From NCBI RefSeq assembly GCF_002088935.1, contig NZ_NCSS01000006.1, positions 124,001-188,000 of the forward strand: a DNA stretch of 64,000 nucleotides, given 5' to 3'. How positions within the stretch are numbered: the first letter of the stretch is position 1; every line of letters begins with the position of its first letter. The notes under the pieces were generated by a model. That model worked only from the letters and a program-made list of their open reading frames with translations, did not search any database and had not been told where the DNA came from. Origin of the DNA: Henriciella litoralis (GTDB lineage Bacteria > Pseudomonadota > Alphaproteobacteria > Caulobacterales > Hyphomonadaceae). This document shows, piece by piece, positions 56,387 to 64,000 of this stretch. Made by a program: the position numbers and the translations under genes.

Positions 56387-57160
56387 ATGACAGACGACAA
56401 GCTCATCATCGCAGGGCGGGAGTTCAGCTCGCGCCTTATTATCGGAACCGGAAAATACGCGTCTTACGCGCAAAACGCTGAAGCGGCGAAGGCCGCTGGC
56501 GCAGAGATGGTCACGGTGGCGTTGCGCCGCGTGAACCTCTCCAATGCCGCAGAAGACCGGCTACAGGATCATGTCTCGCCAGAGACCTATACCTATCTGC
56601 CAAATACCGCAGGCTGCTTCACGGCCGACGACGCGGTGCGCACGCTGCGCCTCGCGCGGGAAGCCGGCGGCTGGGATCTGGTGAAGCTGGAAGTCCTGTC
56701 GGATCAGAAGACGCTCTATCCTGACATGGAAGAGACGCTGACAGCCGCCAAGGCGCTGATCGCCGATGGTTTTGAGGTCATGGTCTATTGCTCGGATGAC
56801 CCGGTTTACGCCCGCAAGCTGGAAGAGGCCGGATGCTGCGCGATCATGCCACTCGGCAGCTTGATCGGCTCGGGCCTCGGCATCCAGAACCCGCTCAACA
56901 TCCGCCTGATCGTGGAGCAGTCGCGCGTGCCGGTTATCGTCGATGCGGGCGTCGGCACAGCGTCGGATGCGGCCATGGCGATGGAGCTTGGCTGCGACGG
57001 TGTTCTGATGAACACCGCCATCGCCGAAGCGAAAGACCCGATCCGTATGGCGCGGGCCATGAAGCATGCCGTGATTGCAGGCCGCGAAGCGTATCTCGCC
57101 GGCCGGATGGGCCGAAAGCGCTATGCTGACCCATCCTCTCCGCTCGCTGGACTGATTTAG
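56387..57160 (+). CDS. thiG: Thiazole synthase ThiG
   Basis: 257 aa TIM barrel that builds the thiazole phosphate from DXP, dehydroglycine and ThiS thiocarboxylate. Motifs: [30 protein letters not shown], the Schiff-base lysine in [50 protein letters not shown]. Convergent with the DsbA-like gene. Confidence 0.97.
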   Translation: MTDDKLIIAGREFSSRLIIGTGKYASYAQNAEAAKAAGAEMVTVALRRVNLSNAAEDRLQDHVSPETYTYLPNTAGCFTADDAVRTLRLAREAGGWDLVKLEVLSDQKTLYPDMEETLTAAKALIADGFEVMVYCSDDPVYARKLEEAGCCAIMPLGSLIGSGLGIQNPLNIRLIVEQSRVPVIVDAGVGTASDAAMAMELGCDGVLMNTAIAEAKDPIRMARAMKHAVIAGREAYLAGRMGRKRYADPSSPLAGLI

Positions 57161-57168
57161 AAGGCGGC

Positions 57169-57915
57169 TTAGCTCGCCTTTTCGATCGCATCGTCCAGTA
57201 GCTGGGCGACGCTCGCCGTGTCGGCACCTGGCACATGCTGGTTGCCCACGAAGAAGGCTGGCGTGCCATCGACGCCAATACTGCGGGCGAGGCTCTTATT
57301 GTCAGCAACGACCTTCTGCAGGCGCACAGACTTCATATCGGCGCGCATCTTGTCGACGTCCACGCCAGCTCGTTTAGCGGCTGCGTCGATGGCCTCTGGT
57401 TTGAAGCCGGATGAATTATCGAGCTCCATCAATTCGCGGTGCATTTCGGCGTAGCGGCCCTGTTCGCCAGCGGCGAGCGCGGCCAATGCAGCTTTTTCGC
57501 TTTCAGCGGACAGAATAGGGAATTCCTTGAACACGACACGCACCTTGCCGTCGTATTTTTCAGGCAGGTCCAACGTCCAGTCAGCTGAGCGTTTGCAATA
57601 GCCGCAGCGATAATCGAAGAACTCGACAAGCGTGACAGGGGCATCGTCAGGGCCGATGGAGAAGTCCGCGGGGCTGTTGTAGATCGCGTCCATATTCTCA
57701 TCGATGGCCGCTTGGACAGCCTGGGTCTCTTCAGCTTGCTGGCGTTGGGCCCGCGCGATGAGGGCTTCCTCGATGATCTCCGGATTCTCCATGATGTAAT
57801 CACGAACGATCTGTTCGATGGCGTCCTTATTGGCGACATTGACGTCGCCCTGCGCACAGGCAGGTGTCAGGGCCACAAGTGTGAGCGCAGCGAGGGGCGC
57901 CAGTTTGCGTGTCAT
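57169..57915 (-). CDS. DsbA-family thioredoxin-like oxidoreductase (ScsC/BdbD type)
   Basis: 248 aa from the ATG at 57915. Signal sequence with Cys at the cleavage site (LTPACAQ), so possibly a lipoprotein. A helical region (about 22-85) is followed by a DsbA fold with active site C-G-Y-C (FFDYRCGYCKRS) and the cis-Pro loop GVDGTPAFFVG. Periplasmic disulfide oxidase or isomerase role inferred. Downstream of the M48 protease gene on the same strand. Confidence 0.92.
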   Translation of the reverse strand: MTRKLAPLAALTLVALTPACAQGDVNVANKDAIEQIVRDYIMENPEIIEEALIARAQRQQAEETQAVQAAIDENMDAIYNSPADFSIGPDDAPVTLVEFFDYRCGYCKRSADWTLDLPEKYDGKVRVVFKEFPILSAESEKAALAALAAGEQGRYAEMHRELMELDNSSGFKPEAIDAAAKRAGVDVDKMRADMKSVRLQKVVADNKSLARSIGVDGTPAFFVGNQHVPGADTASVAQLLDDAIEKAS

Positions 57916-58018
57916 GGGAATCCTCAGATCAACTAATGTTCGGGGTGTGCTTACAGCCAATATATTGCGTTTGTTTCAACGAGAAACACGTCTCTTGCTG
58001 ACAATACTGTGATCGACT

Positions 58019-59380
58019 TTAGCCGCGGCGGCGCCAATAGCGTTCGTTTTCAGGCAGGGCAGGGTCTGTCACGTTGCGGATGTCATTTGCGCGGCGGGCC
58101 TCAAACGAATTCTTCGGCAGCTCCTCAAGCGCACGTGCCGCGAAGATGTAAGCGCGCTGATAGTCACCGATATGATAGGCGGACTCAGCGGTGGCCAGCT
58201 CAGCCTGTGGGCGTTCGCCTTGCTTTTCGAGCGCGATGGCCAACTGGCTCCAGGCAAAGGAATTGTCCGGCTCGGCGATCAGGGCATCACGAAGTGCGTC
58301 CTCGCCTGCATCAAGGTCACCTTCTTCATCGCGCGCGATCAGAGAGCGGGCATAGTTGATCAGCAAGAGCGGCTGGCCCGGCAAAAGCTCCAGAGACTTC
58401 GCATGCGGCTCAACCGACTCGGCAACCTTGCCCATTTCAAACAAGGCCTGGCCCTTCAATTCCCAATAATATGGATTGTCAGGAAACTCCTCGAGCAAGG
58501 AGTTGATTTCCTTCAGCGTGGCCGAGAGATCAGATGACTGCATCGATGAGATGGCGCGGGCATAACGGGCCGGCTCGGAATCATCCCCGATCGGATACTT
58601 CTGATAGACCCGTGCTGCTGGCTCGATGAAGCCGATGAGCTTGGCCTGCATCAGCTCGAACTGGTGCTGGACCTTCGGGTCTGTTGGTACATCCATCAGG
58701 CCGGTTTCCTGCGCCAGGGCGCGGGAGGTGCGAATACGGTCAGACGCAAGCGGGTGAGAGCGGAAATAGGGGAAGCGACGCGCCTCGGAGAGGACTTCCT
58801 GATACCGGTACTTCTCGAAAAAGGTGACAATGCCGGACGGCGACTCGCCAAGCTCGGAGAGGTAGGTGATCGCAGCTGCGTCCGCTGTGGCCTCTTCGGC
58901 GCGCGTGTGAACGAAGAAGTTCAACGCTGCAAATTGCTGCGAGCTTGCCAGAAGAGCAGCGCCAGCATCGCCAGCGCCCGCAGCGATTGCGAGAACGCCA
59001 AGACCAATGGAGATCAGCGCCGGGCGGCTGGCAACATCTGCGGCGCGAGAGCGCGAAATCGTGTGTCCGCAGGCAATGTGACAGGTCTCGTGCGCGATGA
59101 CGCCCTTGATCTGCTCTGGCGAGTCTGCCGCAATCAGCAGGCCAGTATGCAGGTGAATGCGCTGGCCGCCTGCCACGAAGGCGTTCAGGCTTGGATCATT
59201 GATGATGTAAAGGCCGACATCTTTCGGCTGCAGACCCGCCACTTCAAGGATGGGATCGGTCCATTCGCGAAGCGTCGTTTCGATTTCGGCATCGCGGATG
59301 AAGCCTTGCGCAGAGGCCGTCAGCCCGCAGGCCAACGTCGCTGCGGCGATCATCATTGTCTTGAAGGTCTGCGATAGCAT
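58019..59380 (-). CDS. M48 family metalloprotease with TPR-like region (BepA/YfgC type)
   Basis: 453 aa. Signal peptide ends near TASAQG (residue about 25). Catalytic zinc motif HETCH (VIAHETCHIACGH) near residue 100, third ligand Glu in the RAEEATADAAA segment. From about residue 265 tandem TPR-like helices (LPGQPLLLINYARSLI, NSFAWSQLAIALEKQGERPQAELA). Periplasmic quality control of outer-membrane assembly is the family role (BepA); fits a genome stretch rich in lpt/surA genes. Confidence 0.93.
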   Translation of the reverse strand: MLSQTFKTMMIAAATLACGLTASAQGFIRDAEIETTLREWTDPILEVAGLQPKDVGLYIINDPSLNAFVAGGQRIHLHTGLLIAADSPEQIKGVIAHETCHIACGHTISRSRAADVASRPALISIGLGVLAIAAGAGDAGAALLASSQQFAALNFFVHTRAEEATADAAAITYLSELGESPSGIVTFFEKYRYQEVLSEARRFPYFRSHPLASDRIRTSRALAQETGLMDVPTDPKVQHQFELMQAKLIGFIEPAARVYQKYPIGDDSEPARYARAISSMQSSDLSATLKEINSLLEEFPDNPYYWELKGQALFEMGKVAESVEPHAKSLELLPGQPLLLINYARSLIARDEEGDLDAGEDALRDALIAEPDNSFAWSQLAIALEKQGERPQAELATAESAYHIGDYQRAYIFAARALEELPKNSFEARRANDIRNVTDPALPENERYWRRRG

Positions 59381-59418
59381 GAGCGGTCCGCCTGACGTTG
59401 CAAGCTTTCAGCCTAGGT

Positions 59419-59451
59419 AAAAATTATGGCGTTGGCGAGGCCACAGGCCAT
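59419..59451 (-). terminator. Terminator-like hairpin after fbpC
   Basis: On the minus strand ATGGC and GCCAT pair with a small GGC/GCC inner stem, followed by AA and five T, about 16 bases past the fbpC stop. The stem is short, so this is a modest call. Confidence 0.4.
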
Positions 59452-59466
59452 CTGCCACATGAAATC

Positions 59467-60483
59467 TCAGACAGACTCTGACGGCTGCTCGAAGACAAAT
59501 TCCGGCGAAAGGGATACCCGGACGGTATCTCCGGGGGCCGGGCAGAAAGCCCCCAGCGCAAGGGCTTTCAGCGTGTCGCCATTGCCAAGATCAAGCAGGA
59601 TCTCGATCAGCGAGGAGGTCCGTTGGGCCGATTTCACGGTCAGGCTGACCGCCCCGGCATTATCCAGGCGGACAGCTTCCGGGCGCATGTAATAGGTATC
59701 GGCTTGCGGAAGTATGGCTTGCCAGGCTTCTGGCAAACTCGTCCGACGGACCGAGTGCAGCGGGCCGAGTGCGCGGGCGACAGAGAGGTTTGCCGGCTTA
59801 AGATAAAGCGTTTCCGGCTCAGCCTCCTGCAGGATCACGCCATCCTTCATGACGGCGATCCGATCTGCGTCCCGCATGGCTTCGGCGGCATCATGGCTGA
59901 CGAGCAGCGCCGGAATGCCGGCCTCGGCGACAGCGGCCAGAGCGGTACGGCGAACTTCTGACTTGAGTGTCACGTCGAGCCCGGAAAACGGTTCATCCAT
60001 CAGGATCGCGACCGGCTTTGCCGCCAAAGCGCGGGCAATCGAAACGCGCTGTTGTTCGCCGCCGGATAGCTCATGCGGATAGGCTTTGATGCGATGAGAC
60101 AGACCCATCCGCTCCAGCCATTCGGCTGACGTGCGGCGTTTTTCGCTCCGCGACTGACGGGCCAGTCCGAAACTGACATTGTCGATGGCGCTTAGATGAG
60201 GGAAGAGCGCGAAATCCTGAAAGATCAGGCCGATCTTGCGGGACTCGGCCGGCAGGTGCACCGATTGCGATGATACGATTGTATCGCCATGCGAGATCTC
60301 ACCGCTGTCGACATGCTCAAGCCCGGCAAAAAGACGCAACAAGGTCGATTTGCCAGCACCAGACGCCCCTAGAAGCGCGGTAATTTTGCCCGGCTGCAGG
60401 GTCAGCGAAGCGCTATCGACGACAGCTCGCCCATCATAGCGGCGCGTGACGTTGCGCGCGTGAAGAGGTTGAAGTTCGCTCAT
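59467..60483 (-). CDS. fbpC: Iron(III) ABC transporter ATP-binding protein
   Basis: 338 aa. Walker A GASGAGKST, Q-loop FQDFALFPHL, signature LSGGEQQR, Walker B ILMDEPFSGLD, H-loop LVSHDAAEAM. A C-terminal TOBE-like domain (about residues 255-330). Last gene of the fbpABC unit; ATGA overlap with fbpB. Substrate assigned from FbpA features and the upstream Fur-type box. Confidence 0.92.
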   Translation of the reverse strand: MSELQPLHARNVTRRYDGRAVVDSASLTLQPGKITALLGASGAGKSTLLRLFAGLEHVDSGEISHGDTIVSSQSVHLPAESRKIGLIFQDFALFPHLSAIDNVSFGLARQSRSEKRRTSAEWLERMGLSHRIKAYPHELSGGEQQRVSIARALAAKPVAILMDEPFSGLDVTLKSEVRRTALAAVAEAGIPALLVSHDAAEAMRDADRIAVMKDGVILQEAEPETLYLKPANLSVARALGPLHSVRRTSLPEAWQAILPQADTYYMRPEAVRLDNAGAVSLTVKSAQRTSSLIEILLDLGNGDTLKALALGAFCPAPGDTVRVSLSPEFVFEQPSESV

Positions 60484-62102
60484 CCGGCTGCCCTTGATTG
60501 ACCCGCACGGGTAAGCTGTACGGAAAGAAGAATGACCGGCCCGAGACCTGCCAGCGTGATCAGAAGTGAAGGCAGGGTGGCGGCTGCCAGCCGCTCATCG
60601 CTTGCATAGGCGTGCGCCTGCACCGCCAGCGTGTCCCAGTTGAACGGCCGCAGCATCAGTGTTGCCGGCAGCTCCTTCAGCATCTCGACAAAGAGGATAA
60701 TCGACGCCGCAGCCGCGCCGGACATCGCCACGGGAAGATCAACCCGCAACAGACGGCCAAGCCGGTTCGCGCCGAGGCTACGTGCAGCATTGCCGAGGCT
60801 GGCCGGGGCGCGTGAGAAGGCCGCGCTGAGCGGTTCGGCGCCTGCGGCTGTGAACCGGCTTGCATAGATCCACACCAGAAAAATAAGCGCGGCAGGCCCC
60901 GCCACGGAGAAGCCGGTCCAGGACAGGATGAACAGCGCGCCGAGCGCCAGCACGATCCCGGGCGCGGCATAACCAGCCCCGGCCGCCAGCCGTCCAACGA
61001 TCTGGCTGAACCGGTTCTGACGCGCGCCGATCACGACAGCGATAGCGAGCACAAACGCGGTTACCGAGCCGGCAAAGGCGAGGATCAGCGAATTGATAAG
61101 TGGCCGGATGATCTGGCCATTTCCAACGCCCGTCTCGGCGCTGACCCAGAGCAACCGTCCGATCGGGATGAGGAATGTCAGCGTGAGCACGGCAAGGCAG
61201 CCTGCTGGTACCAGCCAGCGCGCCTTCCCCTGAAGCGTCTGCCGCCGCGGCGTGCGCCAGCGGGTTGCTGTCTGCTGAATACCGCTACGCCCACGTACGG
61301 AGCGTTCGATGAACTGCAAACTGAACGCGATAATAATCAGCAGGAATGCCAGGCGGGCGGCGACGGCCGGCTCAGAAAAGCTGTGCCAGGCGCGGAAGAT
61401 GCCGACGCTGAGGGTCTGGACACCAAGATAGCTCGCGGCGCCATAATCGGCAGCCGTCTCCATAAGCGCGAGTGCCAGTCCTGCAAAAATAGCCGGGCGA
61501 GCGGCAGGCAGGGCCACATCCAGAAACAGGCGGCGCGGCGATGCACCGAGGCTGCGCGCGGCTTCCATTGTGCAGAGCGAAAGATTGGTGAAGGCAGCTC
61601 GAGCGGTGAGATAGGCGTAGGGGAACAGCGCACAGGCCATCACAAATGAGAGGCCCGGCACGGAATAGAGGCTGGGAAACCAGTAGTCGCGCGCCGACCA
61701 TCCGGTCACGTCCCGCAACATGGACTGGAGCGGTCCAGCGACATCCGCGAAGTCAGCCCATGCATAGGAGATGACAAAACCGGGGGCCGCCAGCGGCAGG
61801 ATCAAGGCCCACTCAAAGATGTTGCGCCCGGGAAAGTCGAACAGGCTGACGAACCAGGCGGTCGGCACCGCGAAGAGCAGGATGAAAACAGCCGTCAGGA
61901 AAATAACGCCCAGCGTTGTCAGCGTGTATCCGAGCAGCTGGGTCGAGACGATATGTGACCACGCCTCTCCGCCGCCCCCAATCGCGCCTGTGAAAAGCGC
62001 AACCGCCACAGGTGCCCCGATCACGCAGGCAGCCGCCAGCGTTATCAACGCAATGGGGTTGAGCCGCTTCAGTCCGGCGAGGGGGGCGGTAGAAAGCTGC
62101 AT
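60480..62102 (-). CDS. fbpB: Iron(III) ABC transporter permease, two fused permease halves
   Basis: 540 aa from the ATG at 62102; a TTG at 62129 overlapping fbpA is less likely. Two homologous binding-protein-dependent permease domains in one chain, each about 6 helices. EAA-type loops: one around EAARSLGASPRRLFLDVALP (residues about 190-210) and one in the second half (LGNAARSLGANRLGRLLRVDLP). This fused form is typical of FbpB/SfuB permeases. Overlaps fbpC by four bases. Confidence 0.92.
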   Translation of the reverse strand: MQLSTAPLAGLKRLNPIALITLAAACVIGAPVAVALFTGAIGGGGEAWSHIVSTQLLGYTLTTLGVIFLTAVFILLFAVPTAWFVSLFDFPGRNIFEWALILPLAAPGFVISYAWADFADVAGPLQSMLRDVTGWSARDYWFPSLYSVPGLSFVMACALFPYAYLTARAAFTNLSLCTMEAARSLGASPRRLFLDVALPAARPAIFAGLALALMETAADYGAASYLGVQTLSVGIFRAWHSFSEPAVAARLAFLLIIIAFSLQFIERSVRGRSGIQQTATRWRTPRRQTLQGKARWLVPAGCLAVLTLTFLIPIGRLLWVSAETGVGNGQIIRPLINSLILAFAGSVTAFVLAIAVVIGARQNRFSQIVGRLAAGAGYAAPGIVLALGALFILSWTGFSVAGPAALIFLVWIYASRFTAAGAEPLSAAFSRAPASLGNAARSLGANRLGRLLRVDLPVAMSGAAAASIILFVEMLKELPATLMLRPFNWDTLAVQAHAYASDERLAAATLPSLLITLAGLGPVILLSVQLTRAGQSRAAG

Positions 62103-62119
62103 GGTGGCAGGCGCTTGGC

Positions 62120-63232
62120 CTAGTTCCAACCGGCCGCGTCGAAGATGCGCTGCGCTTCGGCCTGACGCTCGCCAAATGTATTGAGCGGTGTCTCGCTGTC
62201 CGCGACCTCTGGGATCGCATCCAGACCTTCCGGCCAGGTCGCGCCTTCTGCCACCGGTATTTCCTTGGTCTCGTCAACGAGAAGACCCTGGCCCTGTTCG
62301 GTCAGCAGGAATTCGATAAATTCGAGCGCTTCATCAACATTGGTTGCATTCGCCGCCAGCGCCGCGCCCGTTATGTTGACGTGCATGCGTCCGCCATCGC
62401 CGAAGCCGGGGAAAATCAGACGCGTCGAATCTGCCGCTTCGCGCGCTGAGTTGGCACCGCTCTGCGCCATGCGAACCCAGTAATAGTGATTGGTCACAGC
62501 AACGCTGCAAAGGCCAGCGGCCACCGCTTCGATCTGGTCTGTATCGCCGCCCTGTGGGCTGCGAGCCATATTCGCGACGACGCCTTTCGCCCAGGCCTCG
62601 GCCTCTTCGGGGCCCCAGCGCTCAATCATTTCGGCCATCAGCGACAGATTGTAGATATTGGTGGACGAGCGCACGCAGATCTCACCTTTGAGGGATGGAT
62701 CGGCGAGGTCCTTCCACTCATCGACCTGATCTGGCGAGATGCGTTCCGGGTCATAGGCAACACCGCGAACACGGCGGGCGAGGCCGACATATTGGCGGTC
62801 TGGTTCCAGCAGGCGCTCAGGAATGCGGCCTTCAAACTCGCCGGATGGCAGGGCTTGGGTCAGGCCAGCATCTTCAAACCGCCAGAGGGCGCCAGCATCG
62901 GATGCAATGATAAGGTCCGCCGGGCTGTTTTCGCCTTCGGCTTTCATCGTCTCAAGCAACTGGTTTGCACCTGCTTCACGGAAGAGAACACGGATGCCCG
63001 TCTTTTTCTCGAACGCATCATACATGAACTTGTCCGAATCATAGTGACGCGCGGAATAAATCCGCAGCGTCGCATCTGACTTTGGCGGCGTCGCATCGCC
63101 GGTCTCAACAGACGCGGGCGAGCCGTCAGAACCGGTATTCGCCGGGTCGGCGCCGTCAGATGCGGATGGACTACAGGCGACCAGCATTCCTGCCAGCGCA
63201 AAACACGAAAATTTTCTGAATGATCTGAGCAT
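62120..63232 (-). CDS. fbpA: Iron(III)-binding lipoprotein of ABC transporter
   Basis: 370 aa from the ATG at 63232 (a GTG at 63238 would add two residues). Lipobox LVAC places the lipid at Cys20, so this is a membrane-tethered binding protein. FbpA-type features: LRIYSARHYDSDKFMYDAFEK, and the tyrosine pair in VAVTNHYYWVR that binds ferric ion in FbpA. A Fur-type box is 18 bases upstream. The Ser/Asp/Gly-rich stretch after Cys20 is a flexible linker. Confidence 0.93.
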   Translation of the reverse strand: MLRSFRKFSCFALAGMLVACSPSASDGADPANTGSDGSPASVETGDATPPKSDATLRIYSARHYDSDKFMYDAFEKKTGIRVLFREAGANQLLETMKAEGENSPADLIIASDAGALWRFEDAGLTQALPSGEFEGRIPERLLEPDRQYVGLARRVRGVAYDPERISPDQVDEWKDLADPSLKGEICVRSSTNIYNLSLMAEMIERWGPEEAEAWAKGVVANMARSPQGGDTDQIEAVAAGLCSVAVTNHYYWVRMAQSGANSAREAADSTRLIFPGFGDGGRMHVNITGAALAANATNVDEALEFIEFLLTEQGQGLLVDETKEIPVAEGATWPEGLDAIPEVADSETPLNTFGERQAEAQRIFDAAGWN

Positions 63233-63249
63233 AGCCACGCTTAATCACA

Positions 63250-63267
63250 AATGAGAAGCAATCGCAA
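63250..63267 (-). promoter_or_regulatory. Fur-type box before fbpABC
   Basis: The plus strand reads AATGAGAAGCAATCGCAA; this matches 16 of 18 bases of the well-known Fur-box form AATGAGAATCATTCGCAA. It is 18 bases upstream of the fbpA start and in the divergent region shared with the ThiO-like gene. Iron repression of fbpABC is the likely effect; influence on the divergent gene is possible. Confidence 0.65.
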
Positions 63268-63367
63268 CTAGGGCAGACAGAGTGTCTCACCCTCAACTGC
63301 CGAACTTCGTCGCAGGCACGTGAAATCCGGTTGTGCATGCGGGGTCTTGCCGCCAGATAGGGAGACG

Positions 63368-64000
63368 ATGAGCCAGACGACTTCAAACCGGCCGCGCACA
63401 AGCGCACACATCGCCATCGCGGGAGCGGGCGTTATCGGGCTCTCATGCGCATTCGAACTGATATCGCGTGGCCATTCAGTCACCCTGTTTGATCCTGCGG
63501 AGCCGTCCAACTCAACCAGTTGGGCCGCCGCCGGGATGATCGCCCCAGCCTACGAACTGATGCTGCAGGGTGAGCAGGAAGATGAGGCGCTGTCTGAGCT
63601 CTGCTTCGAAAGCGCCGCGCTCTGGCAGGATTTTGCCCGGCGCGTACAGGCGGTTTCTGGCGTGCCCGTCGGTTACAATCGGACTCCAACGCTCGCACTT
63701 GCGACCAGCCCCGCTGCAGTTGAGCGGCTGGAGAGGTTGAAAGAGCGGCTCAGCGCTTCAGGGCATGCGCTATCATTGCTGAAATCATCTCGTCTCACGG
63801 CCGAATATGGCCTGTCCGATAAGGTCAGGCTCGCGCTTTGCCTGCCGGATGATCACCAGGTCGACAATCGGCGCTTGCTGGGCGCGCTGCGCGAAGCTGT
63901 TACCGGTGCGGGCGGGCGATTCGTTCAGGCCGCCGTGGACAGTGAAAGCGATATCGAAGCGGCCTGTCCCGAGACAGGCTTCGACGCAATCGTCTGGGCA
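63368..64000 (+). CDS. thiO: FAD-dependent amino acid oxidase, ThiO-like (3' end cut by window edge)
   Basis: Starts at ATG 63368 and stays open for 211 residues to the window edge (family about 330-400 aa). N-terminal dinucleotide-binding motif IAIAGAGVIGLSCAFELISRG, then FDPAEPSNSTSWAAAGMIAPAYE, typical of glycine/D-amino acid oxidases of the ThiO group. ThiO makes dehydroglycine for ThiG. thiS and thiG are about 6 kb away rather than adjacent, so the ThiO call is likely but not sure; a D-amino acid dehydrogenase is the alternative. Confidence 0.82.
   Translation, partial: MSQTTSNRPRTSAHIAIAGAGVIGLSCAFELISRGHSVTLFDPAEPSNSTSWAAAGMIAPAYELMLQGEQEDEALSELCFESAALWQDFARRVQAVSGVPVGYNRTPTLALATSPAAVERLERLKERLSASGHALSLLKSSRLTAEYGLSDKVRLALCLPDDHQVDNRRLLGALREAVTGAGGRFVQAAVDSESDIEAACPETGFDAIVWA

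Noticed and set aside
1..64000. Search for tRNA, rRNA, CRISPR, IS elements and phage genes
   Set aside because: No gap is long enough for rRNA; the gaps I read show no cloverleaf-like core, no regularly spaced repeats, and no transposase or integrase frame is present.

Overview
The window looks like a stretch of core chromosome from an alphaproteobacterium of the Caulobacterales/Hyphomonadaceae type. This is an inference from gene content and order: a divK-pleD pair, a HdaA-like protein next to ppk-ppx, gatCAB, the NDUFA12-mlaD-DUF2155-aat-accC-accB-aroQ neighbourhood, the lptD-surA-pdxA block and an alphaproteobacterial SOS box before dinB. The DNA is moderately GC-rich throughout. Genes are tightly packed with many 1-4 base start/stop overlaps. 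I see no tRNA, rRNA, CRISPR array, transposase, integrase or phage gene. No gene-free stretch exceeds about 175 bases.

Layout. 1-4439: outer-membrane biogenesis (lptD, surA) and vitamin B6 (pdxA, cut by the window edge), minus strand. 4573-10667: dprA, plsY, a TetR regulator, a pseudo-dihydroorotase with pyrB, an AEC transporter and ruvX. 10745-15402: gatC, gatA and gatB with three small hypothetical genes among them. 15493-20047: a CMD-fold/VOC pair, then a minus-strand run (ridA, GDPD, FemAB-like, DUF2007, HIT). 20129-23751: SOS-controlled dinB, divergent divK-pleD, and a UspA protein. 23885-30019: rpmG, NUDIX, rnr, a small membrane protein and topA. 30086-34344: lptG and lptF, then pepA-holC. 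34346-37247: a small membrane protein, ndk, a BLUF photoreceptor, purN and purM. 37359-43977: DUF2066, HdaA-like, ppk, ppx, rnd. 44070-46970: aspS, an SDR gene and what looks like a leftover copy of the aspS 3' end. 47044-48426: two exported pentapeptide-repeat proteins. 48499-50775: an orphan protein resembling the C-terminal half of the B12-dependent ribonucleotide reductase. 50941-55437: NDUFA12, mlaD, DUF2155, aat, accC, accB, aroQ. 55503-57160: thiS, an SRPBCC gene, thiG. 57169-63232: dsbA-like, an M48 protease with TPRs, and a Fur-type-box iron ABC transporter fbpABC. 63368-end: start of a ThiO-like FAD oxidase.

How genes connect. LptD, LptF, LptG and SurA serve LPS export and outer-membrane protein folding. 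GatCAB plus an AspRS carrying the His typical of non-discriminating enzymes fits tRNA-dependent Asn (and possibly Gln) synthesis. DivK, PleD and the HdaA-like protein belong to cell-cycle and replication control. AccB and AccC feed fatty-acid synthesis. ThiS, ThiG and the ThiO-like oxidase belong to thiazole synthesis.

I do not see a clear new multi-gene system such as a defence island or biosynthetic cluster. The points most worth following are the orphan NrdJ-like TSCPD protein, the apparent insertion of a circularly permuted dprA...topA block between lptG and lptD, the HdaA-like protein without its ATP-binding lysine, the pseudo-dihydroorotase, the aspS 3'-end remnant, a BLUF photoreceptor with no attached output domain, and a long inverted repeat before the SRPBCC gene.
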